From NCBI GenBank assembly GCA_018894105.1, contig CM032129.1, forward strand, positions 15,378,968-15,442,967: 64,000 bases of DNA. The letters run 5' to 3'. Below, piece after piece: positions 1 through 13,802 of this stretch. The position numbers were made by a program, and so were the translations under genes. Within the stretch, counting starts at the first letter, position 1. Each line of letters starts with the position of its first letter. The notes under the pieces are model-generated. The model searched no databases. It worked only from the letters and a program-made list of their open reading frames with translations, and was not told where the DNA came from. The DNA comes from Jacaranda mimosifolia. Lineage: Eukaryota; Streptophyta; Magnoliopsida; Lamiales; Bignoniaceae.

Positions 1-314
1 TGAAATATTGTAAACTCGAGCTCGAATTTTTTTAATAAAATGGTAAATATTCAATGATTAACATTTATAAATTAAAACATTTTAGTTTTATTTTTTATTT
101 TTATTTTGAATTTAGGTTAATAATATATTACTTTTCTTTTTGATATGTATAATATATATTATATATTAATAACATTAAAAAAATATTTAAAATATAAATC
201 AGCTCGCGAGCTTCAAGCTTATATAAAAATGGCTCGAGATCGGCTCGAGGTAAAGCTAGAGCTCGAGCTCTGCTCGCGAAGCTCATGAGCCAGCTCGATT
301 TGTTTGCAGCCCTA
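1..314. mobile_element. Partial hAT-like non-autonomous element inside FLOE intron 1
   Basis: The segment is rich in GAGCTCGAGC and GCTCGCGAGC motifs and ends at TTTGCAGCCCTA. That terminus resembles the hAT-type ends (TAGGG...CCCTA) of the elements at 6400 and 59014. The left end is outside the window, so the target duplication cannot be checked. It lies in the intron upstream of the FLOE-like exon at 594. Assignment to hAT is inference from the terminus alone. Confidence 0.4.
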
Positions 315-593
315 CCCATGATAACTGAAAACTCAAAGATGAAAAGGGGCCTACCAATTCCAGAAGACAATGACATCCACTTTGTGAATCGAAGAATTTT
401 AGTATATAATTTCAAAGTCTCATCTCCTTATCTTTTTTTCCTGGTTTGTTATTGAAGGAGGGTTGTTTGATAAGTTTCTAGCCAGTTTGGCGCTTTTTTC
501 CCATTAAGCTTCACATGTTCTCCAATGCTGCTCTTTGATTGTGGATTAAATTTATATAGCATTGTAACTGAGTCTCTTCTTTAAATTAAGCAG
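315..593 (+). other. 3' end of intron 1 of the FLOE-like gene
   Basis: This non-coding stretch ends in a pyrimidine-rich tract and AG at 592-593, the acceptor for the exon beginning at 594. No other gene was seen. The donor and exon 1 of this gene copy are upstream of the window. Confidence 0.65.
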
Positions 594-2712
594 GAGTTCC
601 AGAAAAACAGAATGGCAAGGTCATCTGTTTTCCCCTCAGCCACTTACAGTCCACCAGAAGAATCATCATTTAATCAAGATGTTATCTTCAACATTGAGAA
701 CACCATGAAGAAGCACACTGACAATCTCATGCGCTTTCTTGAGGGAATTAGTTCACGACTGTCACAGTTGGAATTATATTGTTATAATCTTGATAAATCT
801 ATTGGAGAAATGCGTTCTGACTTGGTTCGGGATCAAGGAGAGTCAGAGTCAAAGCTCAAATCTCTGGAAAAGCATATCCAAGAGGTCTGGCTCTGTTGCC
901 TCCATCCTTTATGGGATCCTAGATGTGTTGTGATACTGGCATTTTTTAGTTTGTGTACCACAACAACTGTCTGATTTTTTCTTATGGAAGGGTAAAACGA
1001 ACTTTAAGGAGAATTTTCCTGGTAGGCATACTGCATCCTGGAAGTGTCCATCAGATACTGTTGTTCTTATTATATTTCTTTTTCTCTCATTAAGTGTATC
1101 TTGTTAGATATTTTGGGCACTGACATTTTTAAGTCATTGATTTCCAAATTACTTGTTTTTGTTGTCTCATTATGGTTATTGTTCGTGCTAGCCTGTGAAG
1201 CAGTGTATGTTGTTTGTGATCTATATATGTGTTGCATCATGAACTTTTAGTCATCTAGTCCTAAAACATTCTAGATGATCATTGTGGATTCCTTTCTGCA
1301 TGCCCATATGTTGTATTTTGATGTGTATGGCTCCGGTATCTTGACTTAAACATGTGATTGCTTTGGTAATGCATGCATGGAAGGATGGGTTTTCTGGATT
1401 TGGGTGGTGAAATGATCCAACCAATGCATAAGACTTGTTAATGAGCTCTAGTTTTCCCTTTGAATGTGTTTCTTTTTATAGAGTACCTCGAAGCTTTTCA
1501 AGTGCTACTAATGGTCTGGTTTTTCCATTGTTCTGAATGCAGGTTCACAGGTCTGTGCAGGTTCTAAGAGATAAGCAGGAACTTGCTGATACTCAGAAGG
1601 AGATAGCTAAGCTTCAGCTTGCACAGAAAGAGTCTTCTTCAGCTAGCAATACTCAACAGAATGAGGAGAGAGCTTCAACGCCTGCTACTGAAGCCAAAAA
1701 ACCTGAAAACTCATCGGATGTGCATGATAAGCAGTTGGCACTTGCACTACCCCACCAAGTAGCTCCTCCACCCTCTCGCGCCACCCCACCAGTTGAGCAT
1801 CAGCAGCTTCCTATGGTTCCCCCGCCATCTATGCCTTCACAAAGTATGGCACCGGTAAATGCATATTACTTACCTGCACCACAAGCAACCCATGTCACAG
1901 CCCCATCCCAACCACCTCAAACTCAATACCTGCCTGCACAATCTCAAGTTCAAGACCACACTAGGATAGCTCCACTGCCGCCGCAATCTCAAGTAAACCA
2001 GAACCCACATGTTCAGTCAGTACCTCCATATCAGCAGCAGTGGCCCCAGCAACCTCAACAGCCAGTTCAGCCACCACATCAGGCAGTTATCCCACAACAG
2101 ATCAGAAACTCATCTCAAGTGGTTTACTCTAACTATCTGCTTAGTCAGTCAAATCAGTCTCCTGTAGAAATGGCTCCTAATAGCATGCCTATGCAAGTGC
2201 CATTTTTGGGAGCTTCTCAGCCTGGTTCTGCAGGTCCTGAGGCAATGCCTTATGGGTTTGGTGCTGCTGGCAGGCCAATTCAACCACAGCCTCCAGCCCA
2301 GCATCACAAGGCTGGGTATAGTGTACCATCAGGGGATGGCTATGCACCTAGCGGGCCTCGTCCGACACTTCCTCCTGGAAATGCTTATATGATGTTTGAT
2401 GGTGAAGGAGGAAGGACGAATCATCCTCCCCCACAGCCTCACTTCCAACAAAGTGCTTATCCTCCTGCTGGTTTCCCTTCACAAAGCCCACAGCGTGTAG
2501 CTAATGCAAACATGGTAGTTCCTCATTCCATACGCAGCCATCCCTACAATGAGTTGATTGAGAAGTTGGTGGGCATGGGTTACAGGGGTGACCATGTGGT
2601 TGGTATCATACGAAGGCTGGAGGAGAGTGGTCAGCCTGTCGATTTTAATTCAGTGCTTGACAGGTTGAATGGACACTCGTCTGGAGGTTCTCAGAGAGGA
2701 TGGACTAGTTAA
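594..2712 (+). CDS. FLOE1-like: FLOE/DUF1421 prion-like protein, exons 2 and 3 (5' end missing)
   Basis: Two coding exons, 594-884 and 1543-2712 (stop TAA), join in phase 0 across a GT-AG intron. The exon at 594 opens with EFQKNRMARSS, so the Met at 612 is internal, as in known family members. Exon 2 carries a conserved helical region (FLEGISSRLSQLELYCYNLD) likely to form a coiled coil, continuing over the splice site into HRSVQVLRDKQELADTQKE. Most of exon 3 is low-complexity Gln/Pro/Ser sequence. The last ~50 residues (SHPYNELIEKLVGMGYRGD...) form the UBA-like DUF1421 domain. Arabidopsis FLOE1 is known to form hydration-dependent condensates in the embryo and to tune germination; the same role here is inference from domain order. 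About 486 residues are visible; 52 more would come from an exon like the one at 63479. The reading frame shows no lesions. Confidence 0.9.
885..1542 (+). other. Intron 2 of the FLOE-like gene
   Basis: A 658-bp phase-0 intron with donor GAG/GTCTGG at 885 and acceptor TGCAG/GT ending at 1542. Joining the exons gives an uninterrupted conserved segment (KHIQE then VHRSVQ). Open frames inside it are chance. Confidence 0.85.
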
Positions 2713-3953
2713 AGCATCCTGGATTTTATTACCTGATTGCTTGTACGATTTCCATGTCTTCAGTTTATCATGTACTGAATAAAAACATTATGCATGATTT
2801 GGTAAATACAGGGACAGAGATGCTTTTTTGTAATCTCTTTCCCAATGTGGTCATCTCTGGTTATAAGATAGGCTTTTTCTTACATGGCAAGCATGATATA
2901 TATATATATATATATCCCTATACGTTTTCTTCTTTAAATGTGTTAGAATCGTGTTTCTTTTCTCCGCTTCATGGAGGATTTAGAACAAATGATAGTTTGG
3001 GGGATCAAGCGATCCAACTTCCCGTAGCGAAGTGGGATGAGGTCAATCGGGTCCGCTGCATTGTGAAGTATCTATTGTGCTATTTTAGGACCTTAGATTT
3101 TGATGATCAAAAAGAAAAGAAAAATAAAAATATTTAAAAGATAAAGAGTGCGAAGCAAAAGGAAACCTTCTAAGGTTTTCTTTTTGTTGGCGACATCAAA
3201 TTGCTGGTTACATAATTCTATGAAATTATGTAGTAGTATATAAAAGCTTTGGAAACCAATCTGGATTCCATCAAATTTTCATTTACTATCTTATCCATGA
3301 GCAGACTATTTTCAACTTTATTTTGCGAAATAATCTTTAAATTCTGCTGCCATAAACAGCATATGTTTATTCTCTCCTCTTTCTAAGCCATCATCCTTGA
3401 AAAAAATATAAATAAAGTGCCGCTTACCACTCAAAACTTTTCAAATTTAGTTTAATAGTTGATTTTTTTATTCTTTTATCATAACATGTTCTTTTCAAGA
3501 TAGAATATTCAATTGTTTGTTTCATTTTCATAAAATATCACATATTTTCATCCTTATTGCTACGACTATTGTGAATTTATAATCTCTATTAATTTGCAAA
3601 TAATTAAAATTTATTAGCTAATTAAACAATAATTGTTTTTCTATCCTATCCAAAAGGGGCTAAATTAAATTTAATAATATTTTTATATTTCAATATAATC
3701 CATTAACCAATTAAATGAAAATTACTTTTTCTATCTCCCCAAAATATCGAGGCATACTGACTTTAGTAGTAATTTTTTTATCTCAATATAATTCAACTAA
3801 TGAGACATAAAGAAAATGGTGAGACCCACAATAAATTAAATAATAATAAATTTAAATATTTTAAATTATTACACTAAAATATTGTTTTTAATCTACCTTG
3901 CTTACAAATTTCTATAATACTAATTCAAGCACATTTTCATATTCTCATAAAAA
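2713..3953. other. 3' UTR and downstream AT-rich flank of the FLOE-like gene
   Basis: A canonical AATAAA lies at 2778-2783, 66 bases after the stop codon, and is a plausible polyadenylation signal. A short TA repeat lies at 2897-2914. From about 3240 onward the sequence is AT-rich with no coding or RNA feature I can support. Confidence 0.55.
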
Positions 3954-5400
3954 GGAAAAATTACATTTTTAGTCCCACAATATAATTGTGTGCGTAGTGT
4001 TAGTCTTCAAAACTAGCACTTGACTACATTTAGTCCAAATTTCATAATTTTTAAACACTTTCGGTCCCACATCGTTAAATATTGACGGAAATCATTAAAT
4101 ATTTATAAAAGAACCCCACAAGTTTGATTTCTTTATGAAAAAACGACTAACATTTTTAATTTTTTTATTTGAATTAATTATATAGAAACCTCTAAGATTT
4201 TACTTATTTATTAATAAACTCAAAGAAATTACATTGAGCCCTTATTTTGCATTTTTGAAGAACTATAAATCTCTATTAAAAAATTTGTTGACATTATTCA
4301 AAAACTTATGTGAAAATTTAAGAATATCATTTGATAATTATTTTGATTATTTTTTAGATAAAAATGGCCTTAAATTTATTTGCAATATTTTTTATATCAT
4401 TTGGGTGTAATTTTGACATTGTTTAAATTACTAATAACAAGTTTAAAAATATTCTATTATTAATAGTTGAATTAAAAATTAAAAAATTTAATCAAATTTA
4501 ATAAAACCTATTTATTATGGAAAAATAAAAAAGGAAAAAAAAAAAAAATTAACTACATCTTTCAAATAATATAATTTTATAATTTTAAATTACATACTTC
4601 ATAACATCAAAATAATCAATGCATATAAAATAATTTAATAATTTAATAATTGAAAACTAGCAATATAATTTTAATAATTTTAAATAAATAATTTGATAAT
4701 TTTAAATTACATACTTCATAACATCAAAATAATCAATGCATATAAAATAATTTAATAAATTAAATTAATTATTTTAGATAATATTAAATTAATAGTTAAT
4801 AAATTAGTAAAAATAAATAAATTAAAAAAAATGGTTAATCTCTTTCTCCCCAACCCCAAGCCCCCGCCCCATTGGGGTGGTCGTGGTCAACGGCCGCGGG
4901 CCACTGGCCGCTTGGCTGGGGTCGGCGCTAGGCGGCTACTACCCTGGCCATGGCCAGATGTGGCCACTGGCTAGGCCGCCGGCCGCCGGCCTGGACTAAG
5001 GTGGGGGTGGGGGTGGACTTCGTATATGTATGTATAATGTGTATATATATATATATCTATATATATTGTAAATATATTATTTTAAAATATTTTATATGGA
5101 ATTTTTTTTTTATTTAAAAGTTACTTTTTTAAATTCTTTTAATAAGGATTATATACGGTTTTTATATTTCATAGTTCTTTTCATAAATAAATAAAATTTT
5201 GAGGGTATGTGGTTAATTAATCATATTTATTTCAATGGTATCCATCAACATTTAACGATTTCCACCAATATTTAACAGTGTGGAATTGAAAGTATTAAAA
5301 AAGTTATGAAATTTGGACTAATTAAAAATAGTCAAGTGCCAGTTTTTAGAATTAATAGTACAACACAATTATATCATGGGATTAAAAATGCAATTTTCCC
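3954..5400. mobile_element. Non-autonomous Mutator-like element (MULE) with GC-rich core
   Basis: The ends are long imperfect inverted repeats of roughly 190 bp: the left begins GGAAAAATTACATTTTTAG and the right ends AAAAATGCAATTTTCCC. Flanking 9-bp duplications are TCATAAAAA (3945-3953) and TCGTAAAAA (5401-5409), 8 of 9 identical, as expected for Mutator. The centre (about 4850-5010) is abruptly GC-rich and includes the palindrome GGCCATGGCC at 4946-4955, while the arms are AT-rich. No transposase is encoded. The internal block at 4190-4330 resembles sequence at 41070-41220. Confidence 0.75.
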
Positions 5401-6399
5401 TCGTAAAAATGAAGGTTCACTTTTGCATGGTACTCATGAATGAAATGTTCACCCATGATTCTTTACGTATTAACTAGACTTGATGAATTTGTTGGTCGAC
5501 CTCATTATGTCGAGTGATTACTCGTGAATAAATGTTGATTAAAGCAATAGTGATATCAAAACAATTAATTTAATAATTATTTACAAATTAAATAAAAAAT
5601 ATTGCGTCGGGCAACAATTTAATTAATTAGAGAGTTTAAGGAGTCACATAAAATTGAACAAGTTTACATTAGTTATGAAAATTTATCCAAGAGTTGAGTA
5701 AAACAAATTAATTAATTAGATTGGTTAATAGAGCTCGAATGATTTAAGAATTAAAGCAATCCAATTAAATAAAGAGTTGGATTAATTGGGTTTTATGACA
5801 TGTGGATAAGAGAGACATTAAAATAGTTACTAATGAGCTAATTAATTAAACAAAAGTAATTACAAAAATTGATTTCTTAATTATTTTAATTTCTTAGATT
5901 ATAATTAGATTAACTATGCCTTAAGTAATTATTCGCAGGCGTGGTTGCACCATATGAATATGTATATGTATATCAGAATACATAATAACTTTTATGGATG
6001 GAATTAATGAGGGATTAGTAAATTGTATATATGATAGAATGTGGGATATGATTATTTTATGTTAATAATATTGTATTTAATTTGAGACACTATTTGATCA
6101 ATATAAGTTTGATAATTTAAGAGCACTAATATTTACATTGATGGATAAAAGTTAAAACTATGTGATAAATATAAATTATGATGAAATATACTAGTTTATG
6201 CTCATTTTTTCTTCTCATAACCAATATTAATCTTGCAGAAATTCTATTCAAAATCCAAAATTGTCCATATATCGTTAATACTCTCCAAATCATATATATC
6301 GATCATAAAGATTAAATAAAGGAATATATAGATTAGTGTGGTTAGTACATAGTGTTGTGCGTCTATTAATTAATTATTGTGAGAGACATCTCGTACGTC
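5401..6399. other. AT-rich intergenic DNA, no gene seen
   Basis: No conserved open frame, RNA gene or element termini were recognised, apart from the 8-bp target duplication at 6392-6399 belonging to the next element. Confidence 0.5.
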
Positions 6400-7179
6400 T
6401 AGGGATGTAAATGGATATTAAATCGATCGAATACACTGTTTTCATATTCATATCCATTTAACGTTTCAAATATTCGAATATGGGTATGGAAACAGATACG
6501 GATTTGACGAATATTTAAAAATAATATCCAAATTTTTATCCGTTGGATATCGATTGGATTCGGATATATCCGTATTCGATTATAATTATTCAGATGCATT
6601 AATATTTTATTAAATTTATCCGTATTCGAATTATTATTTTATATTCATATCGATGATAATTATTTAGATATTCATTTGTGAATATCCAAATACGTAAATC
6701 TATAAACCTATAACAAATACGTATTTTAATTAATAGAAGAAACCATATAATTTCATTAAAACGAAAGCAATCAAACAAATAGCAAAATTTCTCATTAATA
6801 ATTGACTTTATAATTGATTATTAGTACGTATTAATAATAATAATGGCATTTAAATATATTAATTATAAAATCAACCAAGAATAATTACGTTGATTAACTT
6901 TATTCTTCAATTTTTTTCTCTATATTACAATAATTTTTTAAATTTATTCTTTTTTCTTCCCAATTCTTCAATTATAATTTATATATATACATATATAGAT
7001 TATGAGATTTTTATTGAAAAATATAAATAATGTATTACTTAATAAATATATATTCGGATCGGATATTAAACGGATCGGATACGGATAATATCCACTTTAA
7101 ATGGATGTGAATAAATTTTGTATAAACGGATACGAATACGAACAGTAAACAAATTTTCGAATATCCATTTACAGCCCTA
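6400..7179. mobile_element. Non-autonomous hAT element, family 1, copy A
   Basis: The element starts TAGGGATGTAAATGGATAT and ends ATCCATTTACAGCCCTA, giving short terminal inverted repeats. The 8-bp flanks are CGTACGTC (6392-6399) and CGTACCTC (7180-7187), 7 of 8 identical, the duplication length of hAT transposons. Subterminal sequence is rich in GGATAT/ATATCC motifs. It is non-coding. A second copy in the same orientation is at 59014-59820. Confidence 0.8.
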
Positions 7180-7990
7180 CGTACCTCTTGCATATATATG
7201 TTGAAGGCAAGGTATCATGTCTTGTTGTAAAAAAAAAATATATATATATATATTATTGCTTTAATATAATGGGATATTTGTTCATTAATTTTGCATCCGA
7301 TTTCATGCAAAATTATACTACTGAACCACCAATTTGTAGGTCAAATTAATTATAATTATGTGTTTTTGAAATAGAAATATATAATTATGAATAAGAGTAA
7401 TTAAGATGCAGATTTTGGGAGGGGCGGGATTATTTTGCTCAAATCTCAATAGGTTAGGGCCGGCGGGGGTGGTTGCTTGTTTGTGGAAATAAATCCCATT
7501 CCCATCTCATCGATCGATCTCCACTCTTTAAGAAACATCAAACATGCATGGGGCTTGGGGTCTCCGTACGTCTCTATCTTTTTTTTTTATCTATCTCTGA
7601 AATGGATGGGATGGGCTGATCACGTGGATTATAGTTATATATGCAATTGATCTGTGGCTTTAGTTGTCAACTTTATTTGAATATATATTTTGATCTAATT
7701 GTGAGTATATATATATATATATATGTATTTAGTACTGTTCGGATGCATGGGGACTGGGGTGGGTGCACATATATACACACACACACACATATATATATAT
7801 ATGTTTGTTTTGCAGCATTCTTTTTTACCCCACTGAAAAAGTATATAAGTTAATTTCATTAATCATGCAAATTCATGTAATTTCTTCACCGGCCAGTTGA
7901 GCAAAATTAAAATTAACATTTCCGGAGCATGATTTGCCGATTGTTTATATCTAGATATTACATATGCATGATACTTTCAGTTATATATAT
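7180..7990. other. Intergenic DNA with TA and CA microsatellites
   Basis: Simple repeats occur at about 7230-7251, 7707-7725 and 7772-7803. A slightly GC-richer patch at 7420-7560 has no supportable open frame. No gene was recognised. Confidence 0.5.
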
Positions 7991-8109
7991 ACTAGCATGT
8001 GCCTGCTGGTACGATGTACCAAAAATAATTTTAATATTAAAATAATTTTAAAATAATTTTATTTCAATATTGAAATTATTTTGATCCATCACATCAAGTA
8101 CATGCTAGT
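7991..8109. repeat. 119-bp foldback (palindromic) MITE-like element
   Basis: The segment begins ACTAGCATGT and ends ACATGCTAGT, and the inner sequence (AAAATAATTT blocks) is also inverted, so the whole unit can fold into one hairpin. No clear target duplication was found. Confidence 0.5.
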
Positions 8110-11100
8110 TATGATATTAATTAAAGTAATATTTATATTTAAAATTAAATTGATGTAAAATATAAATAAAATAATTCTTATTTTTTCAAATAAATTAATA
8201 ATAAAGTATGCTTAAAATTAGTTCTAAGGATAAAAAAAATGGCCTGCTTGCTACTCCCATCATCCTTAGTCACTATATACTCAAGTACATATCTTTATCA
8301 AAATTTGATCACAATCACCAAGTTTCATTGATATATACAAACAATTTCTCACTTATTTACATATATTAATATTTAAATAAAACTCTTTTTTATTATTACA
8401 ATAAAGTGAATAATCATAAAGTGGACGAACATCACTGAATATAATGTTTAATTAATAAAAAATATTATTATAATTGAGTAAATTATCTACTCCACGAAGC
8501 TCATAAATTAAATACATCAAAAGATAATATCTTTAAATAATAAAAAAAGAACAAAGCTCGTAATTTTGGTATAAACCAATCACAAATATTCAATTTTTTT
8601 TTAAATTCTTGTAGCATTCCTTTATCCTGCATATGAATTATATCAATACCTAAAGTTAATCAATTTCATTTAACAAAAAGAACATACAATTAAAATCTCT
8701 ACAACAAAATCAATAGAAAAATATAACTAAATAGCAATATATTTTTCTTTATTTCCATAGAAAAATTCTTATAGAGATACTTTGTAATTTCTGTTCTTCA
8801 AGATATGAAATTGGAAGATTGAATGAGAGTTATTTGAAACTTGGACGTTTTTTTATTTCTTAAATTGTACTTATGTATACAAAGTATAAGAGTTTTAATA
8901 CATCTAAACATTTTTGATATTATCTCATTAATATATATATAATGTCACATAGATAATATTAAAACCTCTACCAAATAAAGATTATCAAATAAATTTTAAA
9001 TTTCAGATTAAAGAAAATCAGAAATAAGATACAATCATATCGGTTAGAGATAATAATTAATAATTGATAATTTTTTTTAATTGAATAAAATACTTAAAAT
9101 TCTAAGAATTTGACATTTGGCAAAAATTACACAATTAGAATCAAAATTGCATAATTGGATAAGCACAAAATTGTGCTATATATAATAGTATAGATACTAG
9201 CATTATCCCCATGCTATGCACGGATTCTTTAAAATTATTATATATTAATATAATTATTGAATTATAAATATAATTAAAAATAACAATGTAAAAATAAAAG
9301 TATTGCAAAAAATGTTTAAATAATTAGTAAAAAGTAAATTTAAGATTATTCAGTGAGAAGTTAAAAAAGATTCTAAACTTCCAAAAATAAAAATCTATGA
9401 ATATGATTACATATTTTATTAAAAAGAAAAAAATAATATGCAACCAAAACTAATAGATAGTTGCATTAAAAAATAAAAGTATATGAGAATATAAAATACA
9501 AGATTATTGGCTTAAAAATTGTTGCAAAAAATTTAAAATTATAGTATTTTAAAATTACGTTAGACTTAAAAGACAATGAGTATATATTAAGTTAAAATTT
9601 AAAATATGAAAAATTAGATAATATATTGGCTACCAAGAATTTAAAAGATTTCTTATTTAGTTTTAATTTTTGAATAAAAATCAATTAAGTCAAGACAAAA
9701 CTATGATAGTAAAGAAAAAAATTCAAAAAATAAAATAATTATAAAGTTAGAATCAATATTAGTATATAAGTTAAACCTTTTATTGACTCATAGTTTAGTT
9801 ATCCAATAATTAAGTGAAGAAAAGAATTAAGAATATATATTAATAAAATAGTATTTAAATTTTTTAAAAATAGTAAGAATTATACATACTTATATATACG
9901 CAATTACATATATATAAATAGAAAATAAAAATTAAATGACATACTTTTAAAATATAAATATTCAAAAAGTGAAACAAACTTTACAAATACCAAAACCAAA
10001 AAATAGATCTTATCCTATAAAATTATAAACTTAGATAAACAAAAATAAGAGAATTTAAAAAATTAAAAAATCTAACAAATAAATTAATAACTTAATTCAA
10101 AGAATGGATTAAAGGATACTAAATGTATCAATTTAAATAAAATAAAAATTAACTGACAAAATTTATAAATAATTGAAGAGAAAAATATAATTAATAAAAA
10201 TAAATAAAATGAAAATTACTAAGAGCAATTAATATATATATATATATATATATCTGATCTTGTAAATACAAAATTAAAAGAACAAAAAAGAAATTAAAAA
10301 ATTAAAACATAAATTGATAAATTAAACTAAGTAATAAACAAAAAAGATAAAAAAAATTTACAAAGTTAACAACAATAAAAGCTAAATGATAGACTTTATT
10401 TATGGTTGAAAAAAAAATTATAGCATTAAAATCAAAAAAATGTATTCCATCATGTATGTAACATCCGTAAAATAAAAAATAAAAAAGGAAATAAAAAAAG
10501 TGAAAAATAAAATCAAACAACCAATAAACAATTTGAAGAATAAAATAAAGAGGCACACAAAGAGATAGAGGGAAAAAATGCTAGAAAATAAAGAGGCACA
10601 CAGAGAATAGAGATAAGAGAAAATTATGAAAAATTTATCAAATTATAGAGTTCAAATGATCCAAGAATCTAAGAGAAAATTATGAAAAACTTATTAAATT
10701 ATAGATTTCAAATGATCCAGGAATCTTTCACATATTGAGAGTAAAGATGAAAGAAATTTTATAGATAAAATGAAATCAATTTTTTGGTATTTGAGATAAA
10801 CAAAGAATAATTTGTTCTAATCAATAAAATGATTTCAAAAATCTAGATATCTTTAAAAGGAATAAATACTTTCAATTTAATTATAAAAAATCAATTTTTA
10901 AATTTAATTAAAAAGCTCAAATTCTAAGAATTCAAAATCTGATCAAAATTGTACAATTATGAGTCCCACACCATTCTGCTATAAAATAATTGTAGAATAA
11001 TAAAATTTATATATAAAATAAATAAAATATTTATCTATTAATCTTGTGATAAATTAAATTTATAGGATAGAATTTCGTGATAAGAGTACTTAATATGATG

Positions 11101-12417
11101 CTTATAAAATATTTTTTAAATTATAAACTTATTTAGTGAGATAAAAATATGATTATACATATTTTTTGAATTATCTTATGAGATAGAAATCTATATCACA
11201 ATTTTGAATAAATACAACATGATATTTTAGTTATAATAGATAAGTTGATCGTATTAAAATAAAATATAAAAGTAAATAAACAATCAATCAAAAATTTAAA
11301 CTAAATTAAAATACTCAAAATTCTAAAAATTTGACATTTGGCCAAAATTGAACAATTAGAATCAAAATTGCATAATTATGGGTCACATACCGTTGTATTA
11401 TATATAATAGTGTATATATATATTCTATTTAATCTTTTAACATTATAATTAAAAATTCATTATCATCAGCTGGCTTAACCCTTAGCTTGTTGTAATATTT
11501 GACAAATTTTCTAGTAATTCTAATTAGCATTACAGAGTGACAAGCAAAATTTTCTATTGATTTAATTGAAAATAATCAATATTAATCATCTAAACCTTTT
11601 ATTTTACACATTAACGGTCCAAAAATATATCTATTAATTTAGAATTTCATATTCAATCTATATTATTTGTTCGTACAGTGAACTGTTTATGGATATACAG
11701 TGTAAGCAAATCATACTTTTTTGTTTAAATAAAATTAATATATATCAAATAAATCATCACACATTATACAATAATATCATATTAATTAAAAAGCTTGTTT
11801 TTGTTACCTTTATAAATAGTTATAAAAAATTAAGACAGTAATTTATAATGACAAACTATTTAAACTTATACCATTACTTTGAAATCAATTATATATGTGC
11901 ATAAGTACGTAGTAATTGTTTTAGTACGCCCAAAAAATTGAAATAAAATATAAAGTAACAATTATTTTAGAATTTTAATCATGAAGTGACTAAATTATAC
12001 TTTTAAATAATATTTACTACGTAATTTATAATGATATTAAAATAAATAATTTCTATCATTTATTCAAATCATTTTCTTTTAATTTTTTGAATGTACTTAT
12101 TCTACCAAAAACTATAACTTAAATCTCACAAACAATCTACTTCTCATAAATATCTTATAAAAAATCTCACAATTAATCACAACCTCACATGGCATCATCA
12201 TGTAACATCAATATTATTTTCTACAAAGAATCATATCACACGTCCAAATTTCATTCACATTTCTCTTAAAACTACATCTCAAATCTCACTCAGGAAAATA
12301 AAAAATAAAAAATTTCTTGCAAGCGATCACTCCCTTAATCCTTTGCGTTCTACATTATTTTCAGTGCTTTGTCAAATCTCCCTTGGCATGATATGTGCAA
12401 CAAGGATCATTTATATA
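8110..12417. other. AT-rich repeat-derived region with a Helitron-like terminus
   Basis: No gene was seen. At 9197-9200 a CTAG is followed by a short hairpin (CCATGC...GCACGG), which read on the minus strand is the layout of a Helitron 3' end. A phrase resembling AATTTGACATTTGGC followed by AATTAGAATCAAAATTGC occurs at about 9107-9160 and 11330-11380, with a weaker version near 10918-10985, indicating related repeat copies. Boundaries are not resolved. Confidence 0.35.
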
Positions 12418-13247
12418 CTAGTCTTGATCCCGTGCGTTGCACCAGGTAATAACTTTAAATTTTAAATTTTATTAGATCCAATATGTATTATTTATAATTT
12501 ATATATTGATATTTTTTAAATATTATAAACATTGAGCAAAAATAATAATTTATAAAAATTAATAATTTTTTTATTACAAATACTTTTCAAACATCAAACT
12601 AACAAAATAGTAAAAAAAAATAAAAATAAATTACGGGTTAAAGGAAAATCATAATATGAAAAAAGGTGAAAAGAATCGATCAAAATCAAAAAGTATATCT
12701 AAAATTTTAATTTACCACAAAATCGAGACTTCAAATTCCTTTTGTAAATTAAGCTGGCTCATAAACAACAAAAATTATTAATATTAGAAAATCATATAAA
12801 AATTACAAAATACATGCATAATAAAACAAATAGAACTTAACTCAGCAAGGAAATGATTCTATAGAGGTGAAGCCAAAAAAATATTTTCATACCTTTAAAT
12901 ATTAGTGTATTGTATGTTCAGTTATTTTTAGTATATATTATTTATAGGAATTATGAGCATAGATTAAGCAACTTAACTTAATTAAAATATCAAATTATGA
13001 AATAAAATATATTTTAGAGAATATTAAATTAAAGCAAAAAATTTCAAACTAAACATAGAAAGAGTTATAGGAAATCTTACCATTTCAAAAAATAAAAAAT
13101 GTCATAAATACTATCCAGACTTAATGTCTAAATTTATGAAATAAAAAATTAAATATTTAGCATAAATATGTCAATAGCTAAATTTACATACTCGCATTAG
13201 CCATTTATATAATAACTTAACATTTGTTATATATATATATATATATA

Positions 13248-13251
<4 letters not shown>

Positions 13252-13310
<59 letters not shown>
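13252..13310. repeat. (GA)n microsatellite
   Basis: About 59 bp of nearly pure GA dinucleotide, immediately preceded by a TA repeat. Confidence 0.95.
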
Positions 13311-13313
<3 letters not shown>

Positions 13314-13729
13314 TAGGAGTTTTTTGTCAATCACAAAAGTTAACAAAACATACATAATTGTTGTTTTTAATGATTAAAGGTAGCAACGGTTGTACTATAC
13401 TTGGTAAAGTTTTAAAATTCCTTAGCATATGCAATCTCGAAATTATTATTTTTTAAATAAATTAACCATGATTTTCCTTTATTTGAAATGAATTTGTTAC
13501 TTTAACAATGTGGTTTATAATCTAATTCGAACCAATAATATAAACATAGTTGGTTAATATATAAATTATAATTGGATCCATAAAAGTGTAAATATTAAAC
13601 ATATGAAAAGTAATAAAATTGCTTTTGAAAAAGTTAATTGAAAATAATTTTTACAAAGAAAGTTCTAAGTCTTAGTGATTAAAATATTAAATTATGATAC
13701 AAAATATATTTTATTATATATATATAAAG

Positions 13730-13746
<17 letters not shown>

Positions 13747-13796
<50 letters not shown>
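13747..13796. repeat. (GA)n microsatellite
   Basis: About 50 bp of GA dinucleotide, again preceded by TA repeats. The compound TA-GA arrangement also occurs at 25977-26010 and 26575-26600. Confidence 0.95.

Positions 13797-13802
<6 letters not shown>

Noticed and set aside
1044..1250. 68-codon open frame
   Set aside because: It lies within the well-supported intron 885-1542 and has no conserved motif.
7641..7853. 70-codon open frame
   Set aside because: Translation of TA/CA microsatellites (IYIYIY, HTHTH).
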